Of a stretch of DNA of 64,000 nucleotides, positions 30,239 to 37,878 are shown piece after piece (the stretch's first letter is position 1; each line of letters starts with the position of its first letter). A program made the translations under genes and the position numbers. The stretch is from Amycolatopsis sp. MtRt-6. GTDB taxonomy: Bacteria; Actinomycetota; Actinomycetes; Mycobacteriales; Pseudonocardiaceae. Below the pieces are notes generated by a model. The model was not told where the DNA came from. It worked only from the letters and a program-made list of their open reading frames with translations, and did not search any database. Location of the stretch: the NCBI RefSeq assembly GCF_017308975.1, contig NZ_JADWPD010000002.1, forward strand, positions 486,310 through 550,309, given 5' to 3'.

Positions 30239-31420
30239 TCAAGGACGTCGTCGTGCCGCCGCGGTGGCGCGCGTCACCGCTATGACGACCGCGATCACCG
30301 CCGCGGCGATCCCCGCGCAGCCGAAGGCCCAGCCGAGCCCGGCGGCGTCGGCGACGGGCTGGGCGAGCAGCGGCGAGGCGAACTGGCCGAGGAACAACGC
30401 CGACGTCAGCAGCCCGAGGGCCCGGGCGCGCGCCCCCGGGGCGACCGAGGCGACCACCCAGCCGTTGACGGTCGGGTTCAGCAGGCCGATCCCGGCCCCG
30501 ACGACGACCATCCCGAGCGCGGCGACGCCGAGGGAGCCCGCCGAGCCGAGGAGGACCAGCCCGGCGGCGAACGCGGTGAACAGGACGATCGCCAGCGCCG
30601 GGAAGTCCCAGCGGGCCCGCAGCCGCCGGAAGTTCAGGCCCACCAGGGTCATCACCAGGTTGACCGCGGCGATGAGCGCGCCGGTCACGGCCGGGCCCGC
30701 GCCGCCGACCTGGCCGAGCCAGAACGGCGCCTGCGTCGGCACGGTGTAGAAGACCACCACCCCGAGGAACATCACCGCGTACAGCCCGAGCAGGCGCGGC
30801 TGCCACGGCGACGCGGCCGGGACGTTCCCGGTGTCCGGGTGCGCGGCCGCTTCGGGAACGTACCGGAGCACGAGGAGCAGCAGCGGCAGCGCGAGCAGGT
30901 AGACGGCGAACGGGCCGCGCCAGCTCACCGCGGCCAGCAGGCCGCCCAGCAGCAGGGCGACGACGCCGCCGAACCCCATCGCCGCGCCCTGCAGGCCCAG
31001 CACCCGGCCGTGTTCGGCGGCGGGGTGGTGGTCGGCGAGCAGGGCCGTCGAGGTCGTCATGACGCCGGCGATCCCGACGCCGAGGAGGGCGCGCCCGGCG
31101 AGCAGCCAGGGCAGGGAGTCGAGCACCAGCCCGGAGCCGCCGCCGACGGTGTAGAGCAGCAGGCAGCCGGCGAGCAGCGGGACGCGGCCGATCCGGTCGC
31201 CGAGCCGGGCCAGCAGCGGTGCGGCGACCATGATCGCGAGCCCGGGCAGGGTGAGCACCAGCCGGACCAGCAGCTGCGCGTGCGGCTCGGCGGCGAAGTG
31301 CCGCTCCATGCCGGGCAGGGCCGGGGTGATGGTGGCGCTGGCCATGATGGTCATGGTGCTGACCGCGAGCAGCGCGGCGAGCACGGACTTCGGCGGCCGC
31401 CCGACGTCGGCGAGTGTCAT
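30239..31420 (-). CDS. MFS transporter (drug/metabolite efflux type)
   Basis: A 393-residue major-facilitator protein with 12 predicted helices. The loop 2-3 motif LARLGDRIGRVPLLAG is the MFS signature A, and the MAAPLLARLGDRIGR-type context fits proton antiporters of the DHA1 group. Substrate unknown. It lacks a Shine-Dalgarno; the start ATG 31420 lies 7 bases after a -10 box, so translation is probably leaderless. The promoter has MerR-family geometry (separate entry), suggesting induction by a small molecule through a MerR/SoxR-like activator not encoded next to it. Confidence 0.88.
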   Translation of the reverse strand: MTLADVGRPPKSVLAALLAVSTMTIMASATITPALPGMERHFAAEPHAQLLVRLVLTLPGLAIMVAAPLLARLGDRIGRVPLLAGCLLLYTVGGGSGLVLDSLPWLLAGRALLGVGIAGVMTTSTALLADHHPAAEHGRVLGLQGAAMGFGGVVALLLGGLLAAVSWRGPFAVYLLALPLLLLVLRYVPEAAAHPDTGNVPAASPWQPRLLGLYAVMFLGVVVFYTVPTQAPFWLGQVGGAGPAVTGALIAAVNLVMTLVGLNFRRLRARWDFPALAIVLFTAFAAGLVLLGSAGSLGVAALGMVVVGAGIGLLNPTVNGWVVASVAPGARARALGLLTSALFLGQFASPLLAQPVADAAGLGWAFGCAGIAAAVIAVVIAVTRATAAARRRP

Positions 31421-31458
31421 GCCGGCGACGGTAAGACCTCACCTTTGGTCGAGGTCAA
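31421..31458 (-). promoter_or_regulatory. MerR/SoxR-type promoter of the MFS gene
   Basis: Minus strand: TTGACC (31453-31458), a 19-base spacer, TACCGT (31428-31433), then 7 bases to the ATG. The spacer region contains the dyad GACCTC-N10-GAGGTC. A 19-bp spacer with a centred dyad is the hallmark of MerR-family promoters such as soxS. The -35 box overlaps the end of the upstream STAS gene. Confidence 0.65.
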
Positions 31459-31880
31459 GCCCGGCCAGACCCGCTGCCCCGCAACCGGGGCAGCACGGCC
31501 AGCCACGCCAACGCCGCCTCGACACTCCCGTGGATCGGCAGCACCCGCGCCAGCCCCAGCACCCGGATCGGCCGCAGCACCGCCCGCCCGTCCGCCGCGA
31601 TCGCGAACGGCACCCCGCTCACGTGCGCCTCCGATGCCGCCACCAGCAGCTCGGTGATCCCGCCCGCGCCGCAGAACGACACCTGGGACAGGTCCAGCAC
31701 GAGCGCCCGCGGCGCGAGGTCGATCTCCTCGCCCAGCCGGACCCGGAGCCGGCCCAGGACCGGCAGGTCGATCTCGCCGCGGACCGCGACGGTCGTCGCC
31801 TCCGCGGTGGTGGTCACCCGCAGGGTCATCGCGGACGGGACGTCGACGCGAAACCGCGGAGCGGCGATCTGGCCGAGCAC
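31455..31880 (-). CDS. STAS-domain protein (second copy)
   Basis: A 141-residue STAS protein with an extra 25-residue N-terminus. Core: TTVAVRGEIDLPVLGRL, ALVLDLSQVSFCGAGGITELL, and GRAVLRPIRVLGLARVLPIHG. As in its neighbour, the usual phospho-Ser position is altered (SFCGAGG). GTG 31880 is chosen because GGAGG ends 5 bases upstream. Divergent from the first CBM2 kinase gene, sharing a 258-bp gap with a 19-bp palindrome. Probably part of a sigma/anti-sigma partner-switching network whose other members are elsewhere. Confidence 0.8.
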   Translation of the reverse strand: MLGQIAAPRFRVDVPSAMTLRVTTTAEATTVAVRGEIDLPVLGRLRVRLGEEIDLAPRALVLDLSQVSFCGAGGITELLVAASEAHVSGVPFAIAADGRAVLRPIRVLGLARVLPIHGSVEAALAWLAVLPRLRGSGSGRA

Positions 31881-31980
31881 ACAGACCTCCTCGAAGCGAG
31901 GGAAACGCGGGGAGCGGCTGCCGGCTGAACCGCGATGCCCCACACCGTACGCCTCCTCGGCGGCCGGTTCCGCCCCGCCG

Positions 31981-31999
31981 CCGAATTCGTCGAATTCGG
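31981..31999. promoter_or_regulatory. 19-bp palindrome between STAS and kinase genes
   Basis: CCGAATTCG-T-CGAATTCGG, perfect 9-bp arms around one base. It lies 101 bases before the STAS gene start and 140 bases before the kinase start. A third CCGAATTC follows at 32011. Candidate operator for the divergent pair. Confidence 0.4.
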
Positions 32000-32138
32000 A
32001 GTCCGGCGTGCCGAATTCCGGGAATGCGCCGCCGCCGATCCGGATAACGGTTCGGAGATCCAGTCGGCGCAGAAGCCCACCAGCCGTCCGTCTTCTGCTA
32101 AAAAGTGCATCGTTTCGTCGACCGACGCAGGGGTATGG

Positions 32139-33521
32139 GTGGCTTTCGAGGAACAGCTCGTCAACGGGCGGTACCGGCTACTGGGGCACCTCGGCCGCGG
32201 CGCGATGAGCCTGGTGTGGCGAGCCCGGGACGAGCGGCTGGACCGCGTGGTGGCCGTCAAGCAGTTCCTGCACGAGCCGGGCGCTGACATCTGCGACCGG
32301 GCGATCCGGGAGGCGCGGCTGGCCTCCCGGCTGCGGCACCCGCACGCCGTCGCGGTGTACGACGTGTTCGAAGACGCCGGCTCGATGTACCTGGTCATGG
32401 AGTACGTGCCGGCCCGTTCGCTGACCGAGCTGCTCGTCGAGCGGGGCCCGCTGCCGCGGTGCGACGTGGTGAAGCTCGGGCGGCAGCTCGGCGCCGCCCT
32501 CGCGGCCGCGCACGCCGACTGGATCCTGCACCGGGACGTCACGCCGAACAACGTGCTCGTCACCGACGACGGCACCGCCCGGATCACCGACTTCGGGGTG
32601 TCGCGCGCGCTCGGCGAGCACCCGGCCGCCGACGAGGGCGTCGTCGTCGGCACGCTGCCCTACCTGGCCCCGGAGATCGCCCGGGGCGGCGAGGCGGGCC
32701 TGCCGTCCGACGTCTATTCGCTCGGCGCCACGCTCTACACCGCCCTGGAGGGCACGCCGCCGTTCGGCACCAGCGACGACCCGATCGCCCTGCTCCGGCG
32801 GATCACCGAGAACCAGCTCACCCCGCCGGCCCACGGCGGCCCGCTGACCGCCGTGCTGATGCGGATGCTCGAACGCGACCCGGCCGCGCGCCCGACGATG
32901 CAGGAGGCGGTCGACCTCCTGGCCGCCGTCGGCAGACCGGTCCCGCCCGCGGTTCCCCGCCGGTCCCGGCTCCGCCGTGCCGCGGTGACCGGCGCCGCCG
33001 CGTGCCTGACGTCGATCAGCGTGGCGGCCGGCCTCGCCCTCGCCGACCGGCCGGGGACCACCGCTGCGGCCCCCGTCGAGCACCCGCCGACGACCGTCAC
33101 CGCGGACCGCACCGTCCACAGCACCACCACGGCCGCCGCCCCGGTACCGGCCCGCGCCTCCGACGGTCCGGCGCGGCGCCCGACCTCGTCCGCACCGGCG
33201 GCACCGCCCGAGACCGCGGGCTGCACCGCGCGTTACGAGGTCGTGAGCGCCTGGCCGGGTGGCGCCCAGGCACAGGTCACCGTGCGCAACGACCGGCCGA
33301 CGCGGCTCACCGGCTGGATCGTGACCTGGGTGCTGCCCGGCGGCGCCGGCATCCGCGACCTGTGGAACGGCACCCTGACTCAGCGCGGTTCCGCCGTGAC
33401 GGTCACCGACGCGGGCTGGAACGCCCTCGTCGAGCCGGCGGGCTCGGCGTCGTTCGGGCTGAACCAGGACATCACGGCGGGCCTGCCCGCCGTGCCGGCC
33501 CTCAGCTGCCGGACGAACTGA
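32139..33521 (+). CDS. Transmembrane Ser/Thr protein kinase with extracellular CBM2
   Basis: A 460-residue Hanks-type kinase. Cytoplasmic kinase domain 10-265: Gly-loop GRGAMSLV, K41, E58, HRD (131-133), N138, DFG (151-153) and GTLPYLAPE, all intact. One membrane helix about 281-302. A Pro/Thr-rich linker leads to residues 362-457, which match carbohydrate-binding module family 2: flanking Cys362 and Cys457, and the Trp pattern AWPGG, TGWIVTW, LWNG, GWNALVEPAGSASFG. In most actinobacterial kinases PASTA or other domains sit here. GTG 32139 is chosen: AGGGG lies 5 bases upstream. Likely senses polysaccharide outside the cell; the ligand is inferred from the fold only. Confidence 0.9.
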   Translation: MAFEEQLVNGRYRLLGHLGRGAMSLVWRARDERLDRVVAVKQFLHEPGADICDRAIREARLASRLRHPHAVAVYDVFEDAGSMYLVMEYVPARSLTELLVERGPLPRCDVVKLGRQLGAALAAAHADWILHRDVTPNNVLVTDDGTARITDFGVSRALGEHPAADEGVVVGTLPYLAPEIARGGEAGLPSDVYSLGATLYTALEGTPPFGTSDDPIALLRRITENQLTPPAHGGPLTAVLMRMLERDPAARPTMQEAVDLLAAVGRPVPPAVPRRSRLRRAAVTGAAACLTSISVAAGLALADRPGTTAAAPVEHPPTTVTADRTVHSTTTAAAPVPARASDGPARRPTSSAPAAPPETAGCTARYEVVSAWPGGAQAQVTVRNDRPTRLTGWIVTWVLPGGAGIRDLWNGTLTQRGSAVTVTDAGWNALVEPAGSASFGLNQDITAGLPAVPALSCRTN

Positions 33522-33522
33522 T

Positions 33523-33566
33523 TCGTTATCGTTCCGTCACAACCGGATCCGCATTTCTTCCGTAGC
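33523..33566 (+). repeat. 44-bp dispersed element, copy 1
   Basis: TCGTTATCG-N7-ACAACCGGATCCGCATTTC-N2-CCGTAGC, immediately after the first kinase stop and 150 bases before the second kinase. A copy with identical length and 38 of 44 matching positions lies at 37805-37848. Function unknown; could be a promoter/operator or a duplication trace. Confidence 0.65.
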
Positions 33567-33715
33567 GACCGGTTTCGTTTCCGGCATCCGGAACGAATAC
33601 GTCGAACGCTTTTTCCTGCACCCACCCAGGTGAGTGAATTGGGCCGACGGGCCGAACTGCGTGCCCGCGCCGGCCGTGTCCCCTGATGACGGAAGCGACA
33701 GAGGGGAGCGTGCCC

Positions 33716-35059
33716 GTGCACGAAGGGGCAGTGATCGCCGGCCGGTACCGCGTGCTGGGCCGGGCGGGTCACGGCGCGATGGGGACCGTGTGGCGGGCGA
33801 AGGACGAACGGCTCGACCGCCTGGTCGCGATCAAGCAGCTCTTCCCCGACTCCCCCGCCGACCCGGCGGCCGCGGAACGCACGCGCGAGCGGACGATCCG
33901 GGAGGCCCGGGTCACCGCCCGGCTGCGCCACCCGCACGCGGTCGTCGTGTACGACGTCGTCGAGCAGGGGGCCGCCGCCTACATCACGATGGAGTACCTG
34001 CCGGCCCGCACGCTCACCGACCTGCTGGAGGAACAGGGGCCGCTGGTGCCGGAGTACGTGGCGGAACTGGGCGCCCAGCTCGCCTCGGCACTGGCCGCGG
34101 CGCACGCGGAAGGCGTGGTGCACCGCGACATCAGCCCGAACAACGTCCTCGTCACCACCGAGGGCACGGCCAAGATCACCGACTTCGGCGTGGCCCACGC
34201 ACGCGGGGAGGGCACCGCCACCGGCCGCGGCCTGGTCGTCGGCACGCCGGCCTACCTCGCGCCGGAGGTCGCCGACGGCGACGAACCCGGCTTCCCCTCC
34301 GACGTCTACTCCCTCGGCGCGACGCTCTACACCGCCCTCGAAGGGCGGCCGCCGTTCGGCACCGACGAGAACCAGCTGGCCCTGCTCAAGCGCGTCGGCG
34401 GCGGCCAGATCACCCCGCCGGCCACGAGCGGCCCGGTCACCGACGTCGTCGTCCGGCTGCTTCACCGGGATCCGGCCGCCCGCCCCGCGATGGCCGGGGC
34501 GGCCCGGTTGCTGACCCGCGCCACCGCGCCGGGCGTGGCCCCCGTGGTGACGCCGGCCGACGCCGAGCCGGTACCCACCCGGCGACGTCGCTCGCGGGTG
34601 GCCTTCGCCGGGACGGCGCTCGTGCTGACGGCGGCCGCCGTCGTCGCGGCGACCACCATCCCACCCGGCCGGGAGCCCGAAAGCGCCGCGGCCCAGCTCG
34701 CGTCGGCGCCGTCCAGCACCCCGGCCACCGGCCCGGTCGCGGCCGAACCCGCCCGCTGCGCCGCGCGCTACCAGGTGGTGAAGTCGTGGGCCGGCGGCTT
34801 CCAGGGGCTGGTGACCGTCCGCAACAGCGGGCAGGCCCAGGTCCGGGGGTGGACGGTCAGCTGGGCGACGCCGGCCGGGACGAGCATCGACGACCTGTGG
34901 AACGGCAGGCTGGTGCGGACCGGCGCGACGTCGGTGATCGTGAACGCCGAGTGGAATGCGGAGCTGAAGCAGGGCGAATCGACCACCTTCGGCTTCATCG
35001 CCCTGGCCCGCGGGGGCAACCGCGGGATGCCGGTGACCGAGTGCAGACCGGGGGAATGA
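33716..35059 (+). CDS. Transmembrane Ser/Thr protein kinase with extracellular CBM2 (paralogue)
   Basis: A 447-residue paralogue of the preceding kinase. Kinase domain 10-270 with K40, HRD (136-138), N143, DFG (156-158) and GTPAYLAPE intact, so catalytically competent. Membrane helix about 295-314 after a basic RRRRSR stop. CBM2-like ectodomain 348-443 with Cys348/Cys443 and KSWAGGFQ, RGWTVSW, LWNGRL, AEWNAELKQGESTTFGF. The start is GTG 33716, with GGGGAG 7 bases upstream; ATG 33686 is possible but has no site. Same strand as its paralogue but with its own 190-bp leader. Tandem duplication is evident from residue-by-residue similarity in the kinase part. Confidence 0.9.
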   Translation: MHEGAVIAGRYRVLGRAGHGAMGTVWRAKDERLDRLVAIKQLFPDSPADPAAAERTRERTIREARVTARLRHPHAVVVYDVVEQGAAAYITMEYLPARTLTDLLEEQGPLVPEYVAELGAQLASALAAAHAEGVVHRDISPNNVLVTTEGTAKITDFGVAHARGEGTATGRGLVVGTPAYLAPEVADGDEPGFPSDVYSLGATLYTALEGRPPFGTDENQLALLKRVGGGQITPPATSGPVTDVVVRLLHRDPAARPAMAGAARLLTRATAPGVAPVVTPADAEPVPTRRRRSRVAFAGTALVLTAAAVVAATTIPPGREPESAAAQLASAPSSTPATGPVAAEPARCAARYQVVKSWAGGFQGLVTVRNSGQAQVRGWTVSWATPAGTSIDDLWNGRLVRTGATSVIVNAEWNAELKQGESTTFGFIALARGGNRGMPVTECRPGE

Positions 35060-35147
35060 ATCGGCGTCCAGCCGTTTCGCCCCACCCGACGAAGGTGGCT
35101 TGACCAGCGCCGTTGCCCGGCATTAAGGTCAACGTCCACCCCTTCTT

Positions 35148-35159
35148 GTTAGCGCTAAC
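35148..35159. promoter_or_regulatory. Perfect LacI-type operator palindrome
   Basis: GTTAGCGCTAAC, a 12-bp perfect palindrome with the central CG step typical of LacI/GalR operators. It lies 25 bases before the LacI gene at 35185 and is probably its autoregulatory site. Confidence 0.65.
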
Positions 35160-35184
35160 TTCCGACCGGACAACGGATCGGACA

Positions 35185-36282
35185 ATGGGTCTCGAGAAAG
35201 TCCTCACCAAGATGACGAAATTCCGCGACGTGGCGGACGAACCGTCCGGCGGCGGCCGCGGCGCGGTCACGATCACCGACGTGGCGAACGCCGCCGGTGT
35301 CTCGGCGAGCACCGTGTCGTACGTGATCACCGGGAAGCGGACGATCTCCCCCGCCACCCGGCGGCGGGTCGAAGAAACCATCCGGGCCCTCGGCTACCGG
35401 CGGCGCAGTGGCTCGCCCGCCCCGCGCGCGGGCGTCATCGCGGTGGCGGTGCCGCTGCTCGGCGACCGGCAGCTGGGCCTGGAGATGGAGTTCTTCTCCG
35501 CGGCCGCGGGCGCGGCCCGCGAACTCGGGTTCGACCTGCTCCTGGTGACCGACGACGAAGGCACCGCGGGCCTGCACCGGGTGACGTCGGCCGCGCTGGC
35601 CGACGCGGTGATCGTGCTGGACGCCGGCGAGGACGACCCGCGCGTGCCCGTCCTGCTGGCCTCCGGTCGCCCGGCGGTGCTGGTCGGCGCGCCGGGGCGG
35701 CACCGCGGGCTGGCGTCGGTGACGCTCGACTTCGCCCCGGCCGGCCGCGCCTGCCTCGACCGGCTCGCCGACCTCGGCCACCGGTCGATCGCCCACCTCG
35801 CGCCGTCCGCGACGCAGCCGGGCCACCGGCTCCGGTACCTGAAGGGCTTCGCGGAGAGCGCCCGGGCCACCGCCGCGGAGCGCGGCGTGGCCACGGTTTC
35901 CCGGCCGTGCGCGCCGACGGCCGAAGACGTCGCCCGCTGCCTGGACGAGCTGTTCGCCGACGGCGGCCCGACCGCGCTGGTCGTGCACGACGAAGCGGTC
36001 CTCCCCCTCGTCACGACCGCGCTCGGGCAGCGCGGGCGGCAGATCCCCGGTGACGTCTCGGTCGTCGCGGTCTGCTCGGACACCGTGGCGGGACAGCAGC
36101 GGATCCGCCCCACCGCGGTGGTGATCCCGGCGGCCGAGCTCGGCGCGCTGGCGGTCCGGCGGGCGGTGCGCCAGCTCGACGGCGGGCCTGCCGCCGACCC
36201 CGAGGTCGTGTTCCCCCGGCTCGCCGAGGGCGAAAGCACCGCGGCCACCGCGCGGGAAGAGGTGCCGCTGCCGCGCGGGTGA
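35185..36282 (+). CDS. LacI-family transcriptional regulator
   Basis: A 365-residue regulator. HTH with hinge at residues about 25-80 (VTITDVANAAGVSASTVSYV, then ISPATRRRVEETIRALGYR). The remainder is the sugar-binding-protein-like effector domain (VIVLDAG, RACLDRLADLGHRSIAHL, VSVVAVCSD). The N-terminal 24 residues before the HTH are longer than usual; ATG 35185 or 35212 are both possible. A perfect operator palindrome lies just upstream. It sits between the second CBM2 kinase and the pseudokinase, so it may control this signalling island rather than a catabolic operon. Effector unknown. Confidence 0.88.
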   Translation: MGLEKVLTKMTKFRDVADEPSGGGRGAVTITDVANAAGVSASTVSYVITGKRTISPATRRRVEETIRALGYRRRSGSPAPRAGVIAVAVPLLGDRQLGLEMEFFSAAAGAARELGFDLLLVTDDEGTAGLHRVTSAALADAVIVLDAGEDDPRVPVLLASGRPAVLVGAPGRHRGLASVTLDFAPAGRACLDRLADLGHRSIAHLAPSATQPGHRLRYLKGFAESARATAAERGVATVSRPCAPTAEDVARCLDELFADGGPTALVVHDEAVLPLVTTALGQRGRQIPGDVSVVAVCSDTVAGQQRIRPTAVVIPAAELGALAVRRAVRQLDGGPAADPEVVFPRLAEGESTAATAREEVPLPRG

Positions 36283-36364
36283 GAATTCGCGGAAAATCGA
36301 ACCCGTCGCGCCGGACGGCCGTATTTCCTTTCGAGGGTCCGTCGACGTCGACAGGGGATTACGG

Positions 36365-37219
36365 GTGGCAGCGAAAAAGGGAGCATTGGCCGGGCGGTAC
36401 CGGCTTCTCGAACCGGCCGGCCACCATCCCGGCGGCGCGGCGTGGCGGGCCAGGGACGAATTGCTCGACCGGTTCGTCGTCGTCGAACAGCTGCCGCCGG
36501 GGTGCCCGTTCGACGCGGCCCATTCCGACCGCGTCCGGGCCAAGGCGATCCGCGACGCGCGGGTGGCGGTCCGGCTGCACCACCCGCACGTGGTCGTCGT
36601 GCACGACGTCTTCGAGCACGACCTCACCCCGTACGTGGTGACGGAGGACCTGGCGACCCGCACGCTGGCCGAGCTGGTCGAGCGGCGCGGGAGCTTCCCA
36701 CCGGACCGCGTCGCGGCACTCGGCGCTCAGCTGGCGTCGGCGCTGGCGGCCGCGCACGCGGCGGGCATCCGCCACCGCGGGCTGGGCCCGGACAAGGTAC
36801 TCCTCACCGCGGACGGGACGGCCAAGATAGCCGGCTTCGGCCTGGGCACCGGCGGCTTCCCGGCCCCGGAAGTGGCCGGCGGCGCGAGCCCGGGATTCGC
36901 CGCGGACGTCTATTCCCTCGGTGCGACGTTGTATTTCACGCTCGAGGGGCGCGTGCCGGGCACGGCCGTCCCGCCGCGGGCGAGCGGCCCGGTCCTCGAC
37001 GCCCTGCTGCCGCTGCTCCGGCCCGAACCGGCCACCCGCCCGTCGATGGCCGAAGCCGAGCGGACGCTCACCGACCTGGCGGTCTCCCGTCCCGTGGCGG
37101 TCGCGGAGCCCCGGAGCGGCCGGTCCCGCACCCGGGTCCTGGTGACGGGCACGGTGCTGGTGGTGGCGCTCGGCACGGCGGTGACGACCCGCGCGGCCTT
37201 CCGCCGCCTCACGACCTGA
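36365..37219 (+). CDS. Transmembrane pseudokinase, truncated paralogue of the CBM2 kinases
   Basis: A 284-residue relative of the two upstream kinases that has lost its catalytic residues. Lys becomes E41 (FVVVEQ), HRD becomes HRG (137-139), the Mg-binding Asn becomes K144, and DFG becomes GFG (157-159); the Gly-rich loop is also broken (EPAGHHPGG). The fold markers (DVYSLGATLY) remain. One membrane helix near the C-terminus (VLVTGTVLVVALGTAVTT), then a tail of only some ten residues, so no CBM2. GTG 36365 has AGGGGA 6 bases upstream. Codon use and reading frame are intact, which argues for a retained scaffold or regulator rather than a dead gene. Confidence 0.85.
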   Translation: MAAKKGALAGRYRLLEPAGHHPGGAAWRARDELLDRFVVVEQLPPGCPFDAAHSDRVRAKAIRDARVAVRLHHPHVVVVHDVFEHDLTPYVVTEDLATRTLAELVERRGSFPPDRVAALGAQLASALAAAHAAGIRHRGLGPDKVLLTADGTAKIAGFGLGTGGFPAPEVAGGASPGFAADVYSLGATLYFTLEGRVPGTAVPPRASGPVLDALLPLLRPEPATRPSMAEAERTLTDLAVSRPVAVAEPRSGRSRTRVLVTGTVLVVALGTAVTTRAAFRRLTT

Positions 37220-37228
37220 CCCAAGCAC

Positions 37229-37305
37229 CCCAATGTGGCGTTCGGTGCATCTCACGCACCCAATGTGGCGTTCGGTGCGTTGGACGCAACGAAGGCCACA
37301 TTGGG
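37229..37305. repeat. Direct repeat plus long hairpin element
   Basis: The 20-mer CCCAATGTGGCGTTCGGTGC occurs at 37229 and 37259. The second copy forms the left arm (37259-37280) of a hairpin whose right arm is 37284-37305, with 20 of 22 pairs matched and loop TGG. It sits between convergent genes, so it can serve as a two-way terminator; its shape also suits a dispersed palindromic repeat. Confidence 0.7.
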
Positions 37306-37330
37306 GCGCCGGTGACCGGCGGCCCGCGAG

Positions 37331-37714
37331 CTACCTCGACGGCACGTAATAGCTGCCGTACTGCGGGGAGAAAACAGTCGGTGGTGGCGGGGCCGCCGTT
37401 TCGGTGACCGTCCGGGTGCCGGCGAAAGTGATCTGGCCCGGCGCCGCCGGGCCGCGGACCGACGGCGGCTCCGGTTCGTCGGAAACCACGAACGAAATCA
37501 CCGCGAACGCGCTCAGTGCCGCCACTCCCGCCGCGCCCGCGAGCAGCCAGCGCGTGACGTGGTCGGGGCGCCGTACGCCCGGGACCGCCGCCGCCGGGCC
37601 GCGGGTGTCCGCCGGAGGCCGCGCGGAATTCTCCGCCTGGCACCGCTGAATCAATTCCTGGACCGAAATCTGCCGCCTGGTCGCAGGCGCCGTCGGGCGC
37701 GTCAACCGAACCAC
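37331..37714 (-). CDS. Single-pass membrane protein, unknown function
   Basis: A 127-residue protein: a basic cytoplasmic part with the short motif RQISVQELIQRCQ, one membrane helix (WLLAGAAGVAALSAFAVISFVV) and a Pro/Thr-rich outer tail. No known domain. I start at GTG 37714 (GGGGA 7 bases upstream); an in-frame ATG at 37744 is possible, but those ten codons have low third-position GC and look non-coding. Convergent with the pseudokinase across a hairpin. Perhaps a partner of the kinases, by position only. Confidence 0.6.
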   Translation of the reverse strand: MVRLTRPTAPATRRQISVQELIQRCQAENSARPPADTRGPAAAVPGVRRPDHVTRWLLAGAAGVAALSAFAVISFVVSDEPEPPSVRGPAAPGQITFAGTRTVTETAAPPPPTVFSPQYGSYYVPSR

Positions 37715-37804
37715 CTCCGATTCCCCACATGCGAACTCTCGCATGTCCCGTCGCGGAGACTAGGAGGTGATCCACTTCTTGTAAATCCCACGATCGCGAT
37801 CCGG

Positions 37805-37848
37805 TCGTTATCGCTTCGATACAACCGGATCCGCATTTCGGCCGTAGC
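37805..37848 (+). repeat. 44-bp dispersed element, copy 2
   Basis: TCGTTATCG-N7-ACAACCGGATCCGCATTTC-N2-CCGTAGC, matching copy 1 at 33523-33566 in 38 of 44 positions. Here it also forms an inverted repeat GATCCGGT (37798) / ACCGGATC (37824), absent in copy 1. It lies 91 bases upstream of the small membrane protein gene, in reverse orientation to that gene. Confidence 0.65.
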
Positions 37849-37878
37849 CCGAAAGAAACGCCGGTGAATTCGACGATT

